Assembly (NCBI GenBank): GCA_031415695.1
Contig: JANOSH010000047.1
Span: forward strand, 124,001-188,000
Direction: 5' to 3'
Source: JANOSH01 sp031415695
GTDB taxonomy: Bacteria > Actinomycetota > Acidimicrobiia > Acidimicrobiales > Ilumatobacteraceae
Length of the DNA: 64,000 nucleotides
Shown: in pieces, positions 1 to 8,576 of the stretch
Position numbering within the stretch: position 1 is the stretch's first letter
How the letters are laid out: the number at the start of each line of letters is the position of its first letter
Notes under the pieces: generated by a model
What the model was told of the DNA's origin: nothing
Database searches by the model: none
Seen by the model: only the letters and a program-made list of their open reading frames with translations
Program-made: the position numbers and the translations under genes

Positions 1-411
1 GACTACCGCGCCGAGGACCTCTATGCGCGGGTAATGGACATCACCAACGGTGCAGGTGTCGATGTGGCCTACGACCCGGTCGGGGGCGCGGTCGGCGATG
101 TGACTCGTCGGTTAATGGCTTGGGAGGGTCGCCTCGTTGTTATCGGCTTCGCCTCTGGTAGCATTCCCTCATATCCGGCGAATCATGTGCTGGTGAAGAA
201 CTATTCGATCGTAGGCCTCCACTGGGGTGCGTACGTCGAGCACGGAGGTCGGGCCGTCATCGACGCCGCCCACGCCGACCTCATGGCCCTGTATCGTCGG
301 GGTGCAGTCAAACCCGATGTGAGCGAGATAGTCAGCCTCGACGACATTCCCCGAGCCCTCGCAGCACTGGAGGCCCGCCAGGTCAGCGGCCGCCTTGTGC
401 TCGTCCCGTAG
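1..411 (+). CDS. Zinc-type alcohol dehydrogenase / quinone oxidoreductase family protein, 3' part
   Basis: This is the C-terminal 136 residues of a medium-chain dehydrogenase/reductase of the NADPH:quinone oxidoreductase type; the 5' end lies outside the window and the reading frame is open from base 1. Visible family signatures are GVDVAYDPVGG (the segment following the nucleotide-binding fold), VVIGFASG, NYSIVGLHWG and the terminal SGRLVLVP, all typical of the end of the Rossmann domain and the closing strand of the catalytic domain. Such enzymes reduce quinones or enoyl substrates with NADPH. Substrate cannot be told from this fragment. About 100 bases separate it from fhs, so it is probably not part of the one-carbon operon. 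Confidence 0.8.
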   Translation, partial: DYRAEDLYARVMDITNGAGVDVAYDPVGGAVGDVTRRLMAWEGRLVVIGFASGSIPSYPANHVLVKNYSIVGLHWGAYVEHGGRAVIDAAHADLMALYRRGAVKPDVSEIVSLDDIPRALAALEARQVSGRLVLVP

Positions 412-424
412 GCCTTTCCACATG

Positions 425-460
425 GTGGATACATACCTCCTAGTGGGATACACTCATAGG
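425..460 (+). promoter_or_regulatory. Upstream region of fhs with a repeated GTG(G)GATACA motif
   Basis: Two direct copies of a GGATACA core lie at 427-433 and 446-452, each preceded by GTG or GTGG, about 19 bases apart. A CCAC-ATG-GTGG palindrome lies just before at 418-428. A similar TAGTGCGGGATA sequence sits in the metF promoter region near 8577-8610. The region could hold the promoter and an operator for the one-carbon operon. This is pattern reading only. Confidence 0.3.
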
Positions 461-513
461 CACGGATCGGCCTGCCGGTCGTCCAAGCCACGTATGAATT
501 GGGGAACACAGCC

Positions 514-2211
514 ATGGGATTTCCGTCTGATCTAGAGATCGCCAACAGCGCAGTGCTAGCGCCGATGGTCGACATCGCTGCCCGTATGGGCATTGGCCCG
601 CACCTGCTGGAACCCCACGGCGACACCGTTTCAAAGATTCGCCTCGAAGCCATCGACGAATTGAAGGATCGGCCCAAGGCCAAGTACGTCGTTGTAACCG
701 CCATTACCCCCACGCCACTTGGCGAGGGCAAGACCACGACAACCGTCGGCCTTGGCCAGGCCATGCAGCACATTGGCAAGTCGGCCACAATCGCGCTGCG
801 CCAACCGTCCATGGGCCCAACCTTCGGTATCAAAGGTGGCGCTGCCGGTGGCGGTTACAGCCAGGTCGTGCCGATGGAGCTACTCAACCTGCACCTCACC
901 GGCGACTTTCATGCCGTTACCGCCGCGCACAACCTGCTGGCGGCCATGATCGACAACCACCTGCACCAAGGCAACAAGCTCGGCTTCGACCTGCACAACA
1001 TCACCTGGCGTCGCGTGCTCGACGTCAACGATCGTGCGTTGCGCAACATCATCATTGGTATGGGTACCAAAGAAGACGGTGTGGTCCGCCAGACCGGCTT
1101 CGACATCACCGCTGCCTCCGAGGTCATGGCCGTCATGGCCCTCGCAACCTCGCTCGCCGACCTGCGCGAGCGGCTCAGCCGCATCGTGGTCGGCTACACC
1201 AGCAAGGGCGAGCCCATCACCGCCGAACAACTATCGGGCGCCGGCTCCATGGCGGTCATCATGCGCGATGCCATGAAGCCCAACCTGTTGCAGACCTTGG
1301 AAAACACCCCGGTTATTGTTCACGCTGGGCCGTTCGGGAACATCGCGCACGGCAACTCAAGCATTATTGCCGACCTTATTGGTATCCATACCGGTGACTA
1401 CCTCATCACCGAAGCCGGCTTTGGTGCCGATATGGGCGCCGAGCGGTTCTTCAACATCAAGTGCCGTAACTCGGGCCTTGTTCCCGATGCTGCAGTGCTC
1501 GTGGCGACAGTTCGGGCGTTGAAAGCTCACTCGGGCAAGTTCAAAATCGTTGCCGGCAAGCCGCTACCCGCAGAATTGTTGGCCGAGAACCCCGACGACG
1601 TTCGCGCCGGTGCAGCCAACCTCATCAAGCAAATCGAGAACGTCAAGGTCCACGGCGTCTCACCGGTGGTCGCAATCAATGCATTCCCAACCGACCACCC
1701 GAGCGAACATCAAGCCATCCGCGAAATCGCAGAGTCAATGGGTGCCCGAGTGGCAGTGTGCACACACTTTGCCGATGGCGGCCTCGGCGCCACCGATCTG
1801 GCCCGAGCTGTCGTTGAAGCCTGCGACGAGCCAAGCACGTTCAACTTCTTGTACCCCGACACGTTCACTTTGAAAGAGAAAATCGAGGCCGTCGCGACCA
1901 AGGTCTACGGGGCCGGCAACGTCACGTACACCCCTGCTGCCAACAAGCAACTTGCCAACTACGAGGCCAACGGGTTCGGGCACCTACCAGTCTGTATCGC
2001 CAAGACACACCTGTCGATCTCGGGTGATGCCTCGCTCAAGGGTGCACCCACCGGCCATACGTTGAATGTCCGCGAAGTTCGAGCCTCGGTCGGGGCAGGC
2101 TTCGTCTATCCGATCTGCGGCGACATGCGCACGATGCCGGGGCTCGGTACCGAACCGGCGGCTGCCATCATCGACATGGACGACGCTGGCAACATCCGCG
2201 GGCTGTCGTAG
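514..2211 (+). CDS. fhs: Formate--tetrahydrofolate ligase
   Basis: This protein (565 aa) ligates formate to tetrahydrofolate at the expense of ATP, giving 10-formyl-THF, and can run backwards to release formate and ATP. The P-loop-like TPTPLGEGKTTTT lies at residues 65-77, followed by the family segments RQPSMGPTFGIKGGAAGGG and LTGDFHAVTAAHNLL; the length is close to the usual ~555 aa. I chose ATG 514, which has GGGGAA 8 bases upstream; an in-frame TTG at 499 would add five residues and overlap that ribosome site. It is the first gene of a five-gene operon; folD starts 4 bases after its stop. Its presence with FolD, formate dehydrogenase and MetF marks a complete methyl-to-CO2 folate branch. 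Confidence 0.96.
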   Translation: MGFPSDLEIANSAVLAPMVDIAARMGIGPHLLEPHGDTVSKIRLEAIDELKDRPKAKYVVVTAITPTPLGEGKTTTTVGLGQAMQHIGKSATIALRQPSMGPTFGIKGGAAGGGYSQVVPMELLNLHLTGDFHAVTAAHNLLAAMIDNHLHQGNKLGFDLHNITWRRVLDVNDRALRNIIIGMGTKEDGVVRQTGFDITAASEVMAVMALATSLADLRERLSRIVVGYTSKGEPITAEQLSGAGSMAVIMRDAMKPNLLQTLENTPVIVHAGPFGNIAHGNSSIIADLIGIHTGDYLITEAGFGADMGAERFFNIKCRNSGLVPDAAVLVATVRALKAHSGKFKIVAGKPLPAELLAENPDDVRAGAANLIKQIENVKVHGVSPVVAINAFPTDHPSEHQAIREIAESMGARVAVCTHFADGGLGATDLARAVVEACDEPSTFNFLYPDTFTLKEKIEAVATKVYGAGNVTYTPAANKQLANYEANGFGHLPVCIAKTHLSISGDASLKGAPTGHTLNVREVRASVGAGFVYPICGDMRTMPGLGTEPAAAIIDMDDAGNIRGLS

Positions 2212-2215
2212 CGGC

Positions 2216-3097
2216 GTGACCACCCTCGAACGCACCCCGGGCGGCGCCATTGTCATGGATGGCAATCGTCTACGCGACGAGACCGTCACCCGCTTGCGGG
2301 CTACTATTGCTGCTGCGGGTTCACCACCGGTCTGTTTGGCAACTGTTCTGGTCGGCGTCGACAAACCCAGCCAGATCTACGTGCGGATGAAGCACAAGAA
2401 GGCCCAGGAAGCCGGCATGATCTCGAAGCAGGTCGAACTGCCCGAAACGGCATCGCAGGCTCAGGTCGAAGACACCATTGCCGCCTTAGCGGCCGACACC
2501 GAGGTTCACGGCATCTTGTGCCAACTTCCGCTGCCGGCCGGCCTCGACCCCGAGCCGGTCATTGGCCTGATCCCGTTCGAAAAGGACGTCGACGGCCTGA
2601 CCGAGCGGTCCATGGGTCGCCTCGTTCGCGGGCTACCCGGCCATGTTGGTTGCACACCGCTCGGCGTTATGCGTTTGCTAGAGCGTTACGGCATTGCGAC
2701 CGCAGGCAAACGCGCCGTAGTAGTGGGCAGGTCCACGCTGGTTGGTTTGCCCCAGGTGTTGCTGCTTGGACGAAAGGGCATTGACTGCACCGTGACACTG
2801 GCGCACTCACGAACGGCCGACATGATCGACGTCTGCCGCGACGCCGACATCATCGTGGCGGCTGCAGGGTCCGCTCGAATGATCACCGCGGCCCACGTCA
2901 AGCCGGGTGCCGCAGTGCTCGACGTTGGTGTCTCGCGGACTGAGTCAGGCATTGTTGGCGACGTCGACTTCGACGCGGTGCAAGCAGTGGCCGGGGCAAT
3001 TACTCCTATGCCAGGCGGAACCGGCCCGATGACCATAGCCTGCCTATTGGAGAACACGTTGGAGGGCGCTCGGTTGCTCGGCGCCTTCCCTTCCTGA
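2216..3097 (+). CDS. folD: Bifunctional methylene-THF dehydrogenase / methenyl-THF cyclohydrolase
   Basis: This 293-residue protein interconverts 5,10-methylene-THF and 10-formyl-THF in two steps, usually with NADP. The catalytic Y55-x3-K59 pair is in YVRMKHKKAQEAGM; other family motifs are GILCQLPLP, GCTPLGVMRLL, the nucleotide-binding GRSTLVGLP and PGGTGPMTIACLLENT near the C-terminus. GTG 2216 gives MTTLERTPGG ahead of the conserved AIVMDGNRL; an in-frame ATG at 2255 would cut directly into that conserved strand, so the GTG is preferred. It lies 4 bases after fhs and 12 bases before the formate dehydrogenase gene, so it is cotranscribed. It links formyl-THF made by Fhs to the methylene-THF used by MetF, glycine and thymidylate metabolism. 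Confidence 0.95.
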   Translation: MTTLERTPGGAIVMDGNRLRDETVTRLRATIAAAGSPPVCLATVLVGVDKPSQIYVRMKHKKAQEAGMISKQVELPETASQAQVEDTIAALAADTEVHGILCQLPLPAGLDPEPVIGLIPFEKDVDGLTERSMGRLVRGLPGHVGCTPLGVMRLLERYGIATAGKRAVVVGRSTLVGLPQVLLLGRKGIDCTVTLAHSRTADMIDVCRDADIIVAAAGSARMITAAHVKPGAAVLDVGVSRTESGIVGDVDFDAVQAVAGAITPMPGGTGPMTIACLLENTLEGARLLGAFPS

Positions 3098-3109
3098 GAG
3101 GAACTGTCG

Positions 3110-5050
3110 ATGGCTAAACACCGTCATGCTCCGTACCCCCGCCTCACGTCGCCCATGGTTCGAGAAGATGGCGTGTTGCGCGCCGCCACCTGGGAGGAAG
3201 CGCTGGCGCGTGCCGCCGATGGGTTCAGGCGCGTCCTGGCTGAACCGGGAGCCTCAGGCGAGAACAGCGTCGGTGTTTTCTCGTGCTCGAAGGCCACCAA
3301 CGAGGTCAACTTTCTCGTGCAGAAGTTCGCACGAACCGTGCTCGGCACCAACAACATCGACTCCTGCAACCGCACTTGACACGCTCCCTCGGTGGTCGGT
3401 CTGGCCACAGTGTTCGGAGCAGGCGGCGGCACGTCGTCGTATCGTGAGATCGAAGATACCGATCTGATTATTTTGTGGGGCTCAAACGCTCGCGAGACCC
3501 ACCCGATCTTCTTCCATCATGTACTCACTGGAATTCGCAATGGTGCGCGGATGTACGTGGTTGATCCACGTCGCACGTCATCGGCTCGTTTCGCCGATCG
3601 TTGGCTCGGTCTTGATGTCGGGTCCGATATTGCTCTTGCTCATGCAATCGGTCGCGAGATCATTGCGGCCGGGTTGCACAACCGGTCCTTTATCGAACGT
3701 TCCACCACCGGCTTCGACGCCTATCAAGAGTCGGTCGAGCCATGGACCCTCGAACGGGCCGAGGCTGTCACGGGGGTGCCGGCCGAAGCTATCCGTGAGC
3801 TTGCGCACGCGTATGCCACTGCTGGCCGGGCGCAGTTGTGCTGGACGCTTGGTATCACCGAGCATCACAACGCCGTCGACAACGTTGTATCGCTCATCAA
3901 CCTGTCGCTTCTGACCGGTCACATTGGCCGACTCGGGGCTGGTCTCAATCCATTGCGGGGCCAGAACAATGTGCAGGGCGGAGGCGATATGGGTGCCCTA
4001 CCCAACAAGCTTCCCGGCTTCCAAGACATCGACGACGATGCGGCGCGAACCAAGTTCGAAACGGCTTGGGGCACGCGTATCCCGTCCAAGATCGGCTGGC
4101 ACCTCACACAGATGTTCGAGGCAATGGAACGTGGCGAGTTGAAGGCCGCTTACGTAATTGGCGAGAACCCGGCACAGTCTGAAGCCGATTCGGCTAAGGC
4201 GATCCACCTGCTCACGGGCCTCGATCACCTGGTAGTCCAGGACATCTTCTTGACCAAGACTGCCCAACTCGCCGATGTCGTGTTCCCCGCCAGCGCCGCA
4301 TGGTGCGAAAGTGACGGCACGGTTACTAACTCCGAGCGCCGGGTGCAACGGGTTCGCAAAGCCATCAATGCCCCGGCTGGCGTGCGAGACGACGTGGCCA
4401 TCATTGCCGCCTTGGCTCGGGCTCTCGGGCACGACTGGCCCGAGCCTTCGGCGCAGGTTGTCTGGGATGAGCTTCGCTCATTGTCGCCGCTGCACAAGGG
4501 CATGACCTACGACCGACTCGCTGAACTCGGCGGAATCCAGTGGCCATGTCCGTCGGAAGAATCGATCGAGCCATCGTTCCTACACGGTCGACTGTGGGCC
4601 GACAAGCTAGAAGATCGTGGCCGGCTCGCACCGTTCTCCGCCGTGTCGTGGGCGGGCCCGGTAGACGAACTTAGCGACGAGTTTCCCATCCGCCTCACCA
4701 CTGGTCGGCGCCTCGATTCGTACAACACCGGCGTGCAGTCTGCCGGTTTCGAATCGCCACTGCGGCGTGGCGAGACCATTGACCTCAATCCCGACGACGC
4801 CCGTCGAATCGGACTCGTTGATGGCGACCTTGCCCGAATCTCGTCGCGCCGTGGGCACATCACTGCGCCAGTTCTTCTCGACCCATCACTGAAGCCCGGA
4901 TTGGCCTTTATGACCTTCCACTTTCCGGACGAAATCGATGTCAACATCATCACGATCGACGCCACCGACCCGCGATCGGGAACCGCCGAGTTCAAGGCCT
5001 CAGCCATCCGTGTCGAACGGCTAGCCATCGACGCAGTAATAGGAGATTGA
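3110..5050 (+). CDS. fdhA: Selenocysteine formate dehydrogenase, catalytic part of the alpha subunit (molybdopterin enzyme)
   Basis: Read through TGA 3377-3379 as selenocysteine, this gives 646 residues with Sec90 in the sequence SCNRT-U-HAPSVVGL. Formate dehydrogenases carry Cys or Sec at exactly this place, followed by H-x-P-S-x-x-G-L. The segments on both sides of the TGA are in one frame and both match the family: RLTSPMVREDG and TWEEAL before, WGSNARETHP, LRGQNNVQGGGDMG and the C-terminal FHFPDEIDVNII-DPRSGTAEFK after. It binds the molybdo/tungsto-bis-pyranopterin cofactor and oxidises formate or reduces CO2. The usual N-terminal CxxCxxxC 4Fe-4S domain is absent here; a matching domain ends the protein at 6852-7706, so the alpha subunit is split. 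Start ATG 3110 has GAGAGGA upstream. It could be called a nonsense mutant, but the hairpin after the TGA argues against that. Confidence 0.9.
3377..3420 (+). promoter_or_regulatory. SECIS-like hairpin directing selenocysteine insertion at UGA 3377
   Basis: Directly after the UGA, GCTCC (3383-3387) pairs with GGAGC (3416-3420), and GTGGTC (3392-3397) pairs with GGCCAC (3403-3408, one G-U), leaving the apical loop GGTCT at 3398-3402. The loop begins 18 bases after the UGA. From memory, the E. coli fdhF SECIS recognised by SelB has the same GGUCU loop and the same spacing. The hairpin lies in coding sequence, as is normal in bacteria. SelB, SelA, SelD and tRNA-Sec genes are not in the window. 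Confidence 0.8.
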
Positions 5051-5052
5051 GC

Positions 5053-6855
5053 GTGGACGTCCGTTACCCAGACGCCGAACCAACCGTCGCAGAAGTCGAG
5101 GCACTCGACTCCTTGCTCGGCGTGTCCACCGTCAGCGAGGGATGGCAACGTGACCTCGGGGGCGTGCATCGCGCCGCCGACATGCGCTCTTTGTTGCTAC
5201 CTGCGCTCCATGCGTTGAACGATCGAATTGGTTTCATCAGCCAAGGAGGTCTTGGCGAGTTGAGCCGTCGTCTCGACGTGGCGCCCGCCGAAGCCTACGG
5301 TGTCGCGAGTTTTTACAGCCTGTTCAGTTTGGAGCCGGTTGCACCGCGCACCGTTCACGTGTGCATTGATCTTGCGTGCGCGCTCGTCGGAGGCGACCGG
5401 TTGCTCGAAGAGACAGCGTCAGACAGCGATGGAAGTGTGCGGATCATCCAGAGCCCGTGTCTTGGCATGTGCGAACAAGCCCCGGCTGCACTTGTCAGTG
5501 ACGCAGGTCTGCACGCTCACGAAGCCGCCATTGGTCGCGCGACAGCAGTGTCGATTCGACGAGCGGCCAAGCTCGGGGCCGCAGCGTTCACCGACGAGAC
5601 ACCAATTGCGGCGGCTGTGCCACAGGCCGGCAACGACGGGCTCAGCCTGCTCAAACGACTTGGGGTAGTCGACCCGCTCTCCATCGACGACTATCGGCGA
5701 ACCGGCGGTTACGAGGCGCTGCGTCGTGCCGTGGCCATTGGAGCAGCTCGGGTCATCGACGAGGTGACTGCCTCCAAGCTTGTCGGCCGGGGCGGTGCAG
5801 CTTTTCCTGCCGGTCGCAAGTGGGCCGCTGTTGCCAGCCAGCCGGCTCGTCCGAAATATTTGGTCTGCAACGCCGACGAGAGCGAGCCAGGCACGTTCAA
5901 GGACCGGGTCGTCATGGAAGGCGACCCGTTCGCGGTCATCGAATCGATGACCATCGCCGCCTTCGCTACCGGGTGCGAGCAGGGCTACATCTACTTGCGC
6001 GGCGAGTACCCTCGGGCCCGCCGCCATCTCTTAAACGCCATTGCAGTGGCTCGCAGCCGCAGGCTGCTGGGCGACAACATCATGGATGCCGGTTTCACGT
6101 TCGATATCCAGGTGTTTCGAGGTGCGGGCGCGTACATCTGCGGCGAGGAGACTGCAATCTTCAACTCCATCGAGGGGTACCGGGGCGAGCCGCGCAGCAA
6201 GCCACCATTCCCGGTCGAGGCAGGTCTGTTCGCCAAACCAACGTTGGTGAATAACGTCGAGACACTCGTAAACGTACTGCCCATCATCCTGGGTGGTGGC
6301 GACGCCTTCGCCGCGGTTGGCACCGACGGTTCAGCCGGAACCAAGCTGTTCTGCGTGTCGGGATCCGTGGCTGCGCCTGGCGTGTACGAGGTGCCCTTTG
6401 GCGCCACGCTGGCCGAGCTGCTGATCATGGCTGGCGGCTTTCCCGGGCCGGCGCAGCTACGTGGCGTACTTCTCGGCGGCGCGGCCGGGGGCTTTGTGCG
6501 CCCCGATCAAATCGACCTGCCACTGACCTTCGAAGGCGCCAGGGCAGCCGGAGCCACGCTCGGCTCCGGTGTTGTTCTCGTCGTCGATTCTGCTGCCGAT
6601 ATATCGGCGCTTCTGCGGCGAATTGCCGCGTTCTTTCGCGATGAATCGTGCGGCCAGTGTGTTCCGTGTCGTGTAGGCACCGTTCGTCAGGAGGAGATCG
6701 TGCACCGACTCACCATCGGACCACGACGAGACGGCGATCTGGCGCTACTGGCCGAAGTTGGTCAAGTTATGAAAGACGCTTCAATTTGCGGGCTCGGCCA
6801 AACTGCGTCGAGCGCAATCGAATCGGCCATACAACAACTGGGGGCCCTGTCATGA
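5053..6855 (+). CDS. fdhB: NAD(P)-linked formate dehydrogenase diaphorase subunit, NuoE-NuoF fusion
   Basis: This 600-residue protein fuses the two small diaphorase modules of complex I-like enzymes. The N-terminal NuoE-like thioredoxin-fold domain holds the four [2Fe-2S] ligands C104, C109, C136 and C140. The NuoF-like part begins near residue 200, with the nucleotide-binding KLVGRGGAAFPAGRKW (242-257), CNADESEPGTFKDR (272-285) and GAGAYICGEETA (358-369) for FMN and NAD(P)H, and a C-terminal 4Fe-4S site C533, C536, C539, C579. It passes electrons between NAD(P) and the iron-sulfur protein encoded next. GTG 5053 has AGGAG at 5041-5045. It starts 2 bases after fdhA and overlaps the next gene. 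In other soluble formate dehydrogenases these are two genes (fdsG, fdsB) or one fusion. Confidence 0.9.
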   Translation: MDVRYPDAEPTVAEVEALDSLLGVSTVSEGWQRDLGGVHRAADMRSLLLPALHALNDRIGFISQGGLGELSRRLDVAPAEAYGVASFYSLFSLEPVAPRTVHVCIDLACALVGGDRLLEETASDSDGSVRIIQSPCLGMCEQAPAALVSDAGLHAHEAAIGRATAVSIRRAAKLGAAAFTDETPIAAAVPQAGNDGLSLLKRLGVVDPLSIDDYRRTGGYEALRRAVAIGAARVIDEVTASKLVGRGGAAFPAGRKWAAVASQPARPKYLVCNADESEPGTFKDRVVMEGDPFAVIESMTIAAFATGCEQGYIYLRGEYPRARRHLLNAIAVARSRRLLGDNIMDAGFTFDIQVFRGAGAYICGEETAIFNSIEGYRGEPRSKPPFPVEAGLFAKPTLVNNVETLVNVLPIILGGGDAFAAVGTDGSAGTKLFCVSGSVAAPGVYEVPFGATLAELLIMAGGFPGPAQLRGVLLGGAAGGFVRPDQIDLPLTFEGARAAGATLGSGVVLVVDSAADISALLRRIAAFFRDESCGQCVPCRVGTVRQEEIVHRLTIGPRRDGDLALLAEVGQVMKDASICGLGQTASSAIESAIQQLGALS

Positions 6856-7706
6856 CGGCAACACCGGTCGGGCCGCCGCGTCGGCTCATCGAGTTCACTC
6901 TCGACGGTACACTCACCAAAGTTGCCGATGGCGACACCATTCTCACTGCGTGCAAGTCGGCTGGGACCGAACTTCCTACGCTGTGTTACGGCGAGACGCT
7001 CGAACCCGCTAACGCCTGTCGAGTGTGCGTTGTCGAAGTTGAAGGCGCACGGGTCTTGGCCCCCGCCTGCTCGCGTAAGGTCGAAGCGGGCATGGTCGTC
7101 ACCACTGATTCTGAGCGCACACGCCATTCACGCAAGATGGTTCTCGAATTCCTAGGGTCGTCCGTCGACTTGTCCACCACGCCCCATGTCAACGGGTGGA
7201 TGCACGAGTACGGTGCCGACCCCACGCGCTATGGCGTCAACGCGGCAACGGTTGCTCAACCGGTCAAGGTCGACAATGAACTGTACGTACGTGACTATTC
7301 GAAGTGCATCATGTGCTACCAGTGTGTCGATGCGTGCGTCGAGCAATGGCAGAACACGTTTGCCATCTCGGCCGCTGGGCGAGGTTTTGCGGCGCACATC
7401 GCCGCCGAGTTCGATGCCGCGCTACCCGACTCGTCGTGCGTGTTTTGCGGCAACTGCATCCAGGTGTGTCCCACCGGTGCGTTGATGTTCTCGAGCGAGC
7501 ACAAGATGCGCGCCGAAGGTACTTGGGACGAAACCGCTCAGACTGTCACCGACACCATCTGCCCGTTCTGTGGTGTCGGTTGCACCCTGTCGCTGCATGT
7601 GCAGGACAACACCATCGTGAAGGTGATGTCACCCGAGGACCATTCGGTCACGTCGGGCAATCTGTGCATCAAGGGCCGGTTCGGTTTCCAACACGTCCAG
7701 AACTGA
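6852..7706 (+). CDS. Iron-sulfur subunit of formate dehydrogenase carrying the detached N-terminal 4Fe-4S module of the alpha subunit
   Basis: This 284-residue protein has three parts. Residues 10-100 are a [2Fe-2S] ferredoxin domain (C45, C56, C59, C73). Residues 145-215 are a two-cluster ferredoxin with C152, C155, C158, C162 and C196, C199, C202, C206. Residues 233-284 are the molybdopterin-oxidoreductase 4Fe-4S domain: CPFCGVGC gives C237, C240, C244, and C272 is in LCIKGRFG. In FdsA-type formate dehydrogenases that last motif runs straight into the catalytic domain; here the protein stops 10 residues after C272 and the rest is the product of 3110-5050. It should wire the active site to the NuoEF-like diaphorase. 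ATG 6852 overlaps the previous stop (ATGA). The His/Cys-liganded cluster often found after the 2Fe-2S domain is missing: residues 102-145 have no cysteine. Confidence 0.88.
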   Translation: MTATPVGPPRRLIEFTLDGTLTKVADGDTILTACKSAGTELPTLCYGETLEPANACRVCVVEVEGARVLAPACSRKVEAGMVVTTDSERTRHSRKMVLEFLGSSVDLSTTPHVNGWMHEYGADPTRYGVNAATVAQPVKVDNELYVRDYSKCIMCYQCVDACVEQWQNTFAISAAGRGFAAHIAAEFDAALPDSSCVFCGNCIQVCPTGALMFSSEHKMRAEGTWDETAQTVTDTICPFCGVGCTLSLHVQDNTIVKVMSPEDHSVTSGNLCIKGRFGFQHVQN

Positions 7707-7718
7707 TGCCAATGAGAG

Positions 7719-8576
7719 TTAGCTGGCCAATACCGCATTGCGCCAAGCGACACAACCTTCGATCTGGTTGAAGGTGAAAAGGTGAAGGCCCGACACGTTC
7801 ATGTCGTTGAGCTTGGCGTCCATCTTGTTCAACAGTTCCGACGGGTCATAGCTCGTATTCGAGATGAGGCCCGTGAGACCAGCGCGGTTCTTCTTGAGGT
7901 AGCGCAGCGACTGGCCAACCCCGACCCGCATGCCCATCGTGAGCAGTTTGGTTCGGTCGATAGGGCCGGGAATTCCGAGTCGAACGGGCAGCGTCAGACC
8001 GGCGGCACGCTGGGCACTGATCCACGTGGCAATGGCTGGGCCATCGAAACACATTTGTGTCGAAACCCAACCTTCAACCCCGGCCTGAGAGAGAATTTTC
8101 GCTTTGAGGTGCATCGCTACGGTTAGGTCGTTCTCGCTGATGAACTGGTGGCCGTCGGGGTAGCCGGCGATGCCGACGCGTGTGACTCCATGGGCTTCGG
8201 CGAGGAAGTCGTGCAGGAAAGCAAGGGTGTCTTTGTACTCGCCTGGCTCTTCGGCGTCGCCGGCAATCACGAATGCTTCGTCGAGCCCGGCGTCGGCAAT
8301 CCGGCGGGCGATTTCCTTGACGTGGGCTTTATCGCGCACCATCCGGGCGGCAAGGTGAGGGGTCGCTTGGAGGCCACCCGCTTGGAATCGCGCCGCCAGG
8401 TTGATGGTCTCGTCGATGCCCTTGTTCGGTGAACACGTCACCGACACACGACTACCGGCAGGGATGAACTCAAGTTGAGCCTCAAGGCTCTTGAGCGGTA
8501 CGAGTTCAAAGCAGGTGCCCTCAACGATTCGACGGACCGCTGCTGAGGTTTGTCGGGGTGCTGACGCTCTAGCCAT
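7719..8576 (-). CDS. metF: Methylenetetrahydrofolate reductase
   Basis: This flavoprotein (285 aa) reduces 5,10-methylene-THF to 5-methyl-THF with NAD(P)H, or oxidises methyl-THF in organisms that degrade methylated compounds. Family signatures are FELVPLKS near the N-terminus, VSVTCSPNKG, FVIAGDAEEPGEY (FAD binding), IAGYPDGH, STQMCFD and RLGIPGP. ATG 8576 gives MARASAPRQ; an upstream GTG at 8603 would add nine residues and run through the likely -10 box, so it is not used. It is convergent with the formate dehydrogenase operon, only 12 bases from it. With Fhs and FolD it completes the folate branch between methyl-THF and formate. Confidence 0.93.
   Translation of the reverse strand: MARASAPRQTSAAVRRIVEGTCFELVPLKSLEAQLEFIPAGSRVSVTCSPNKGIDETINLAARFQAGGLQATPHLAARMVRDKAHVKEIARRIADAGLDEAFVIAGDAEEPGEYKDTLAFLHDFLAEAHGVTRVGIAGYPDGHQFISENDLTVAMHLKAKILSQAGVEGWVSTQMCFDGPAIATWISAQRAAGLTLPVRLGIPGPIDRTKLLTMGMRVGVGQSLRYLKKNRAGLTGLISNTSYDPSELLNKMDAKLNDMNVSGLHLFTFNQIEGCVAWRNAVLAS

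Noticed and set aside
201..833. Long reverse-strand open frame opposite the dehydrogenase fragment and fhs
   Set aside because: Its translation is Arg/Ser/Pro-rich with no family features and is a codon-bias shadow of fhs; many such frames occur in this GC-rich DNA.
3377..3379. TGA as a nonsense mutation that splits formate dehydrogenase into two pseudogene halves
   Set aside because: The position equals the catalytic Sec/Cys, both sides are in the same frame and well conserved, and a SECIS-like hairpin with the GGUCU loop follows at the right distance.
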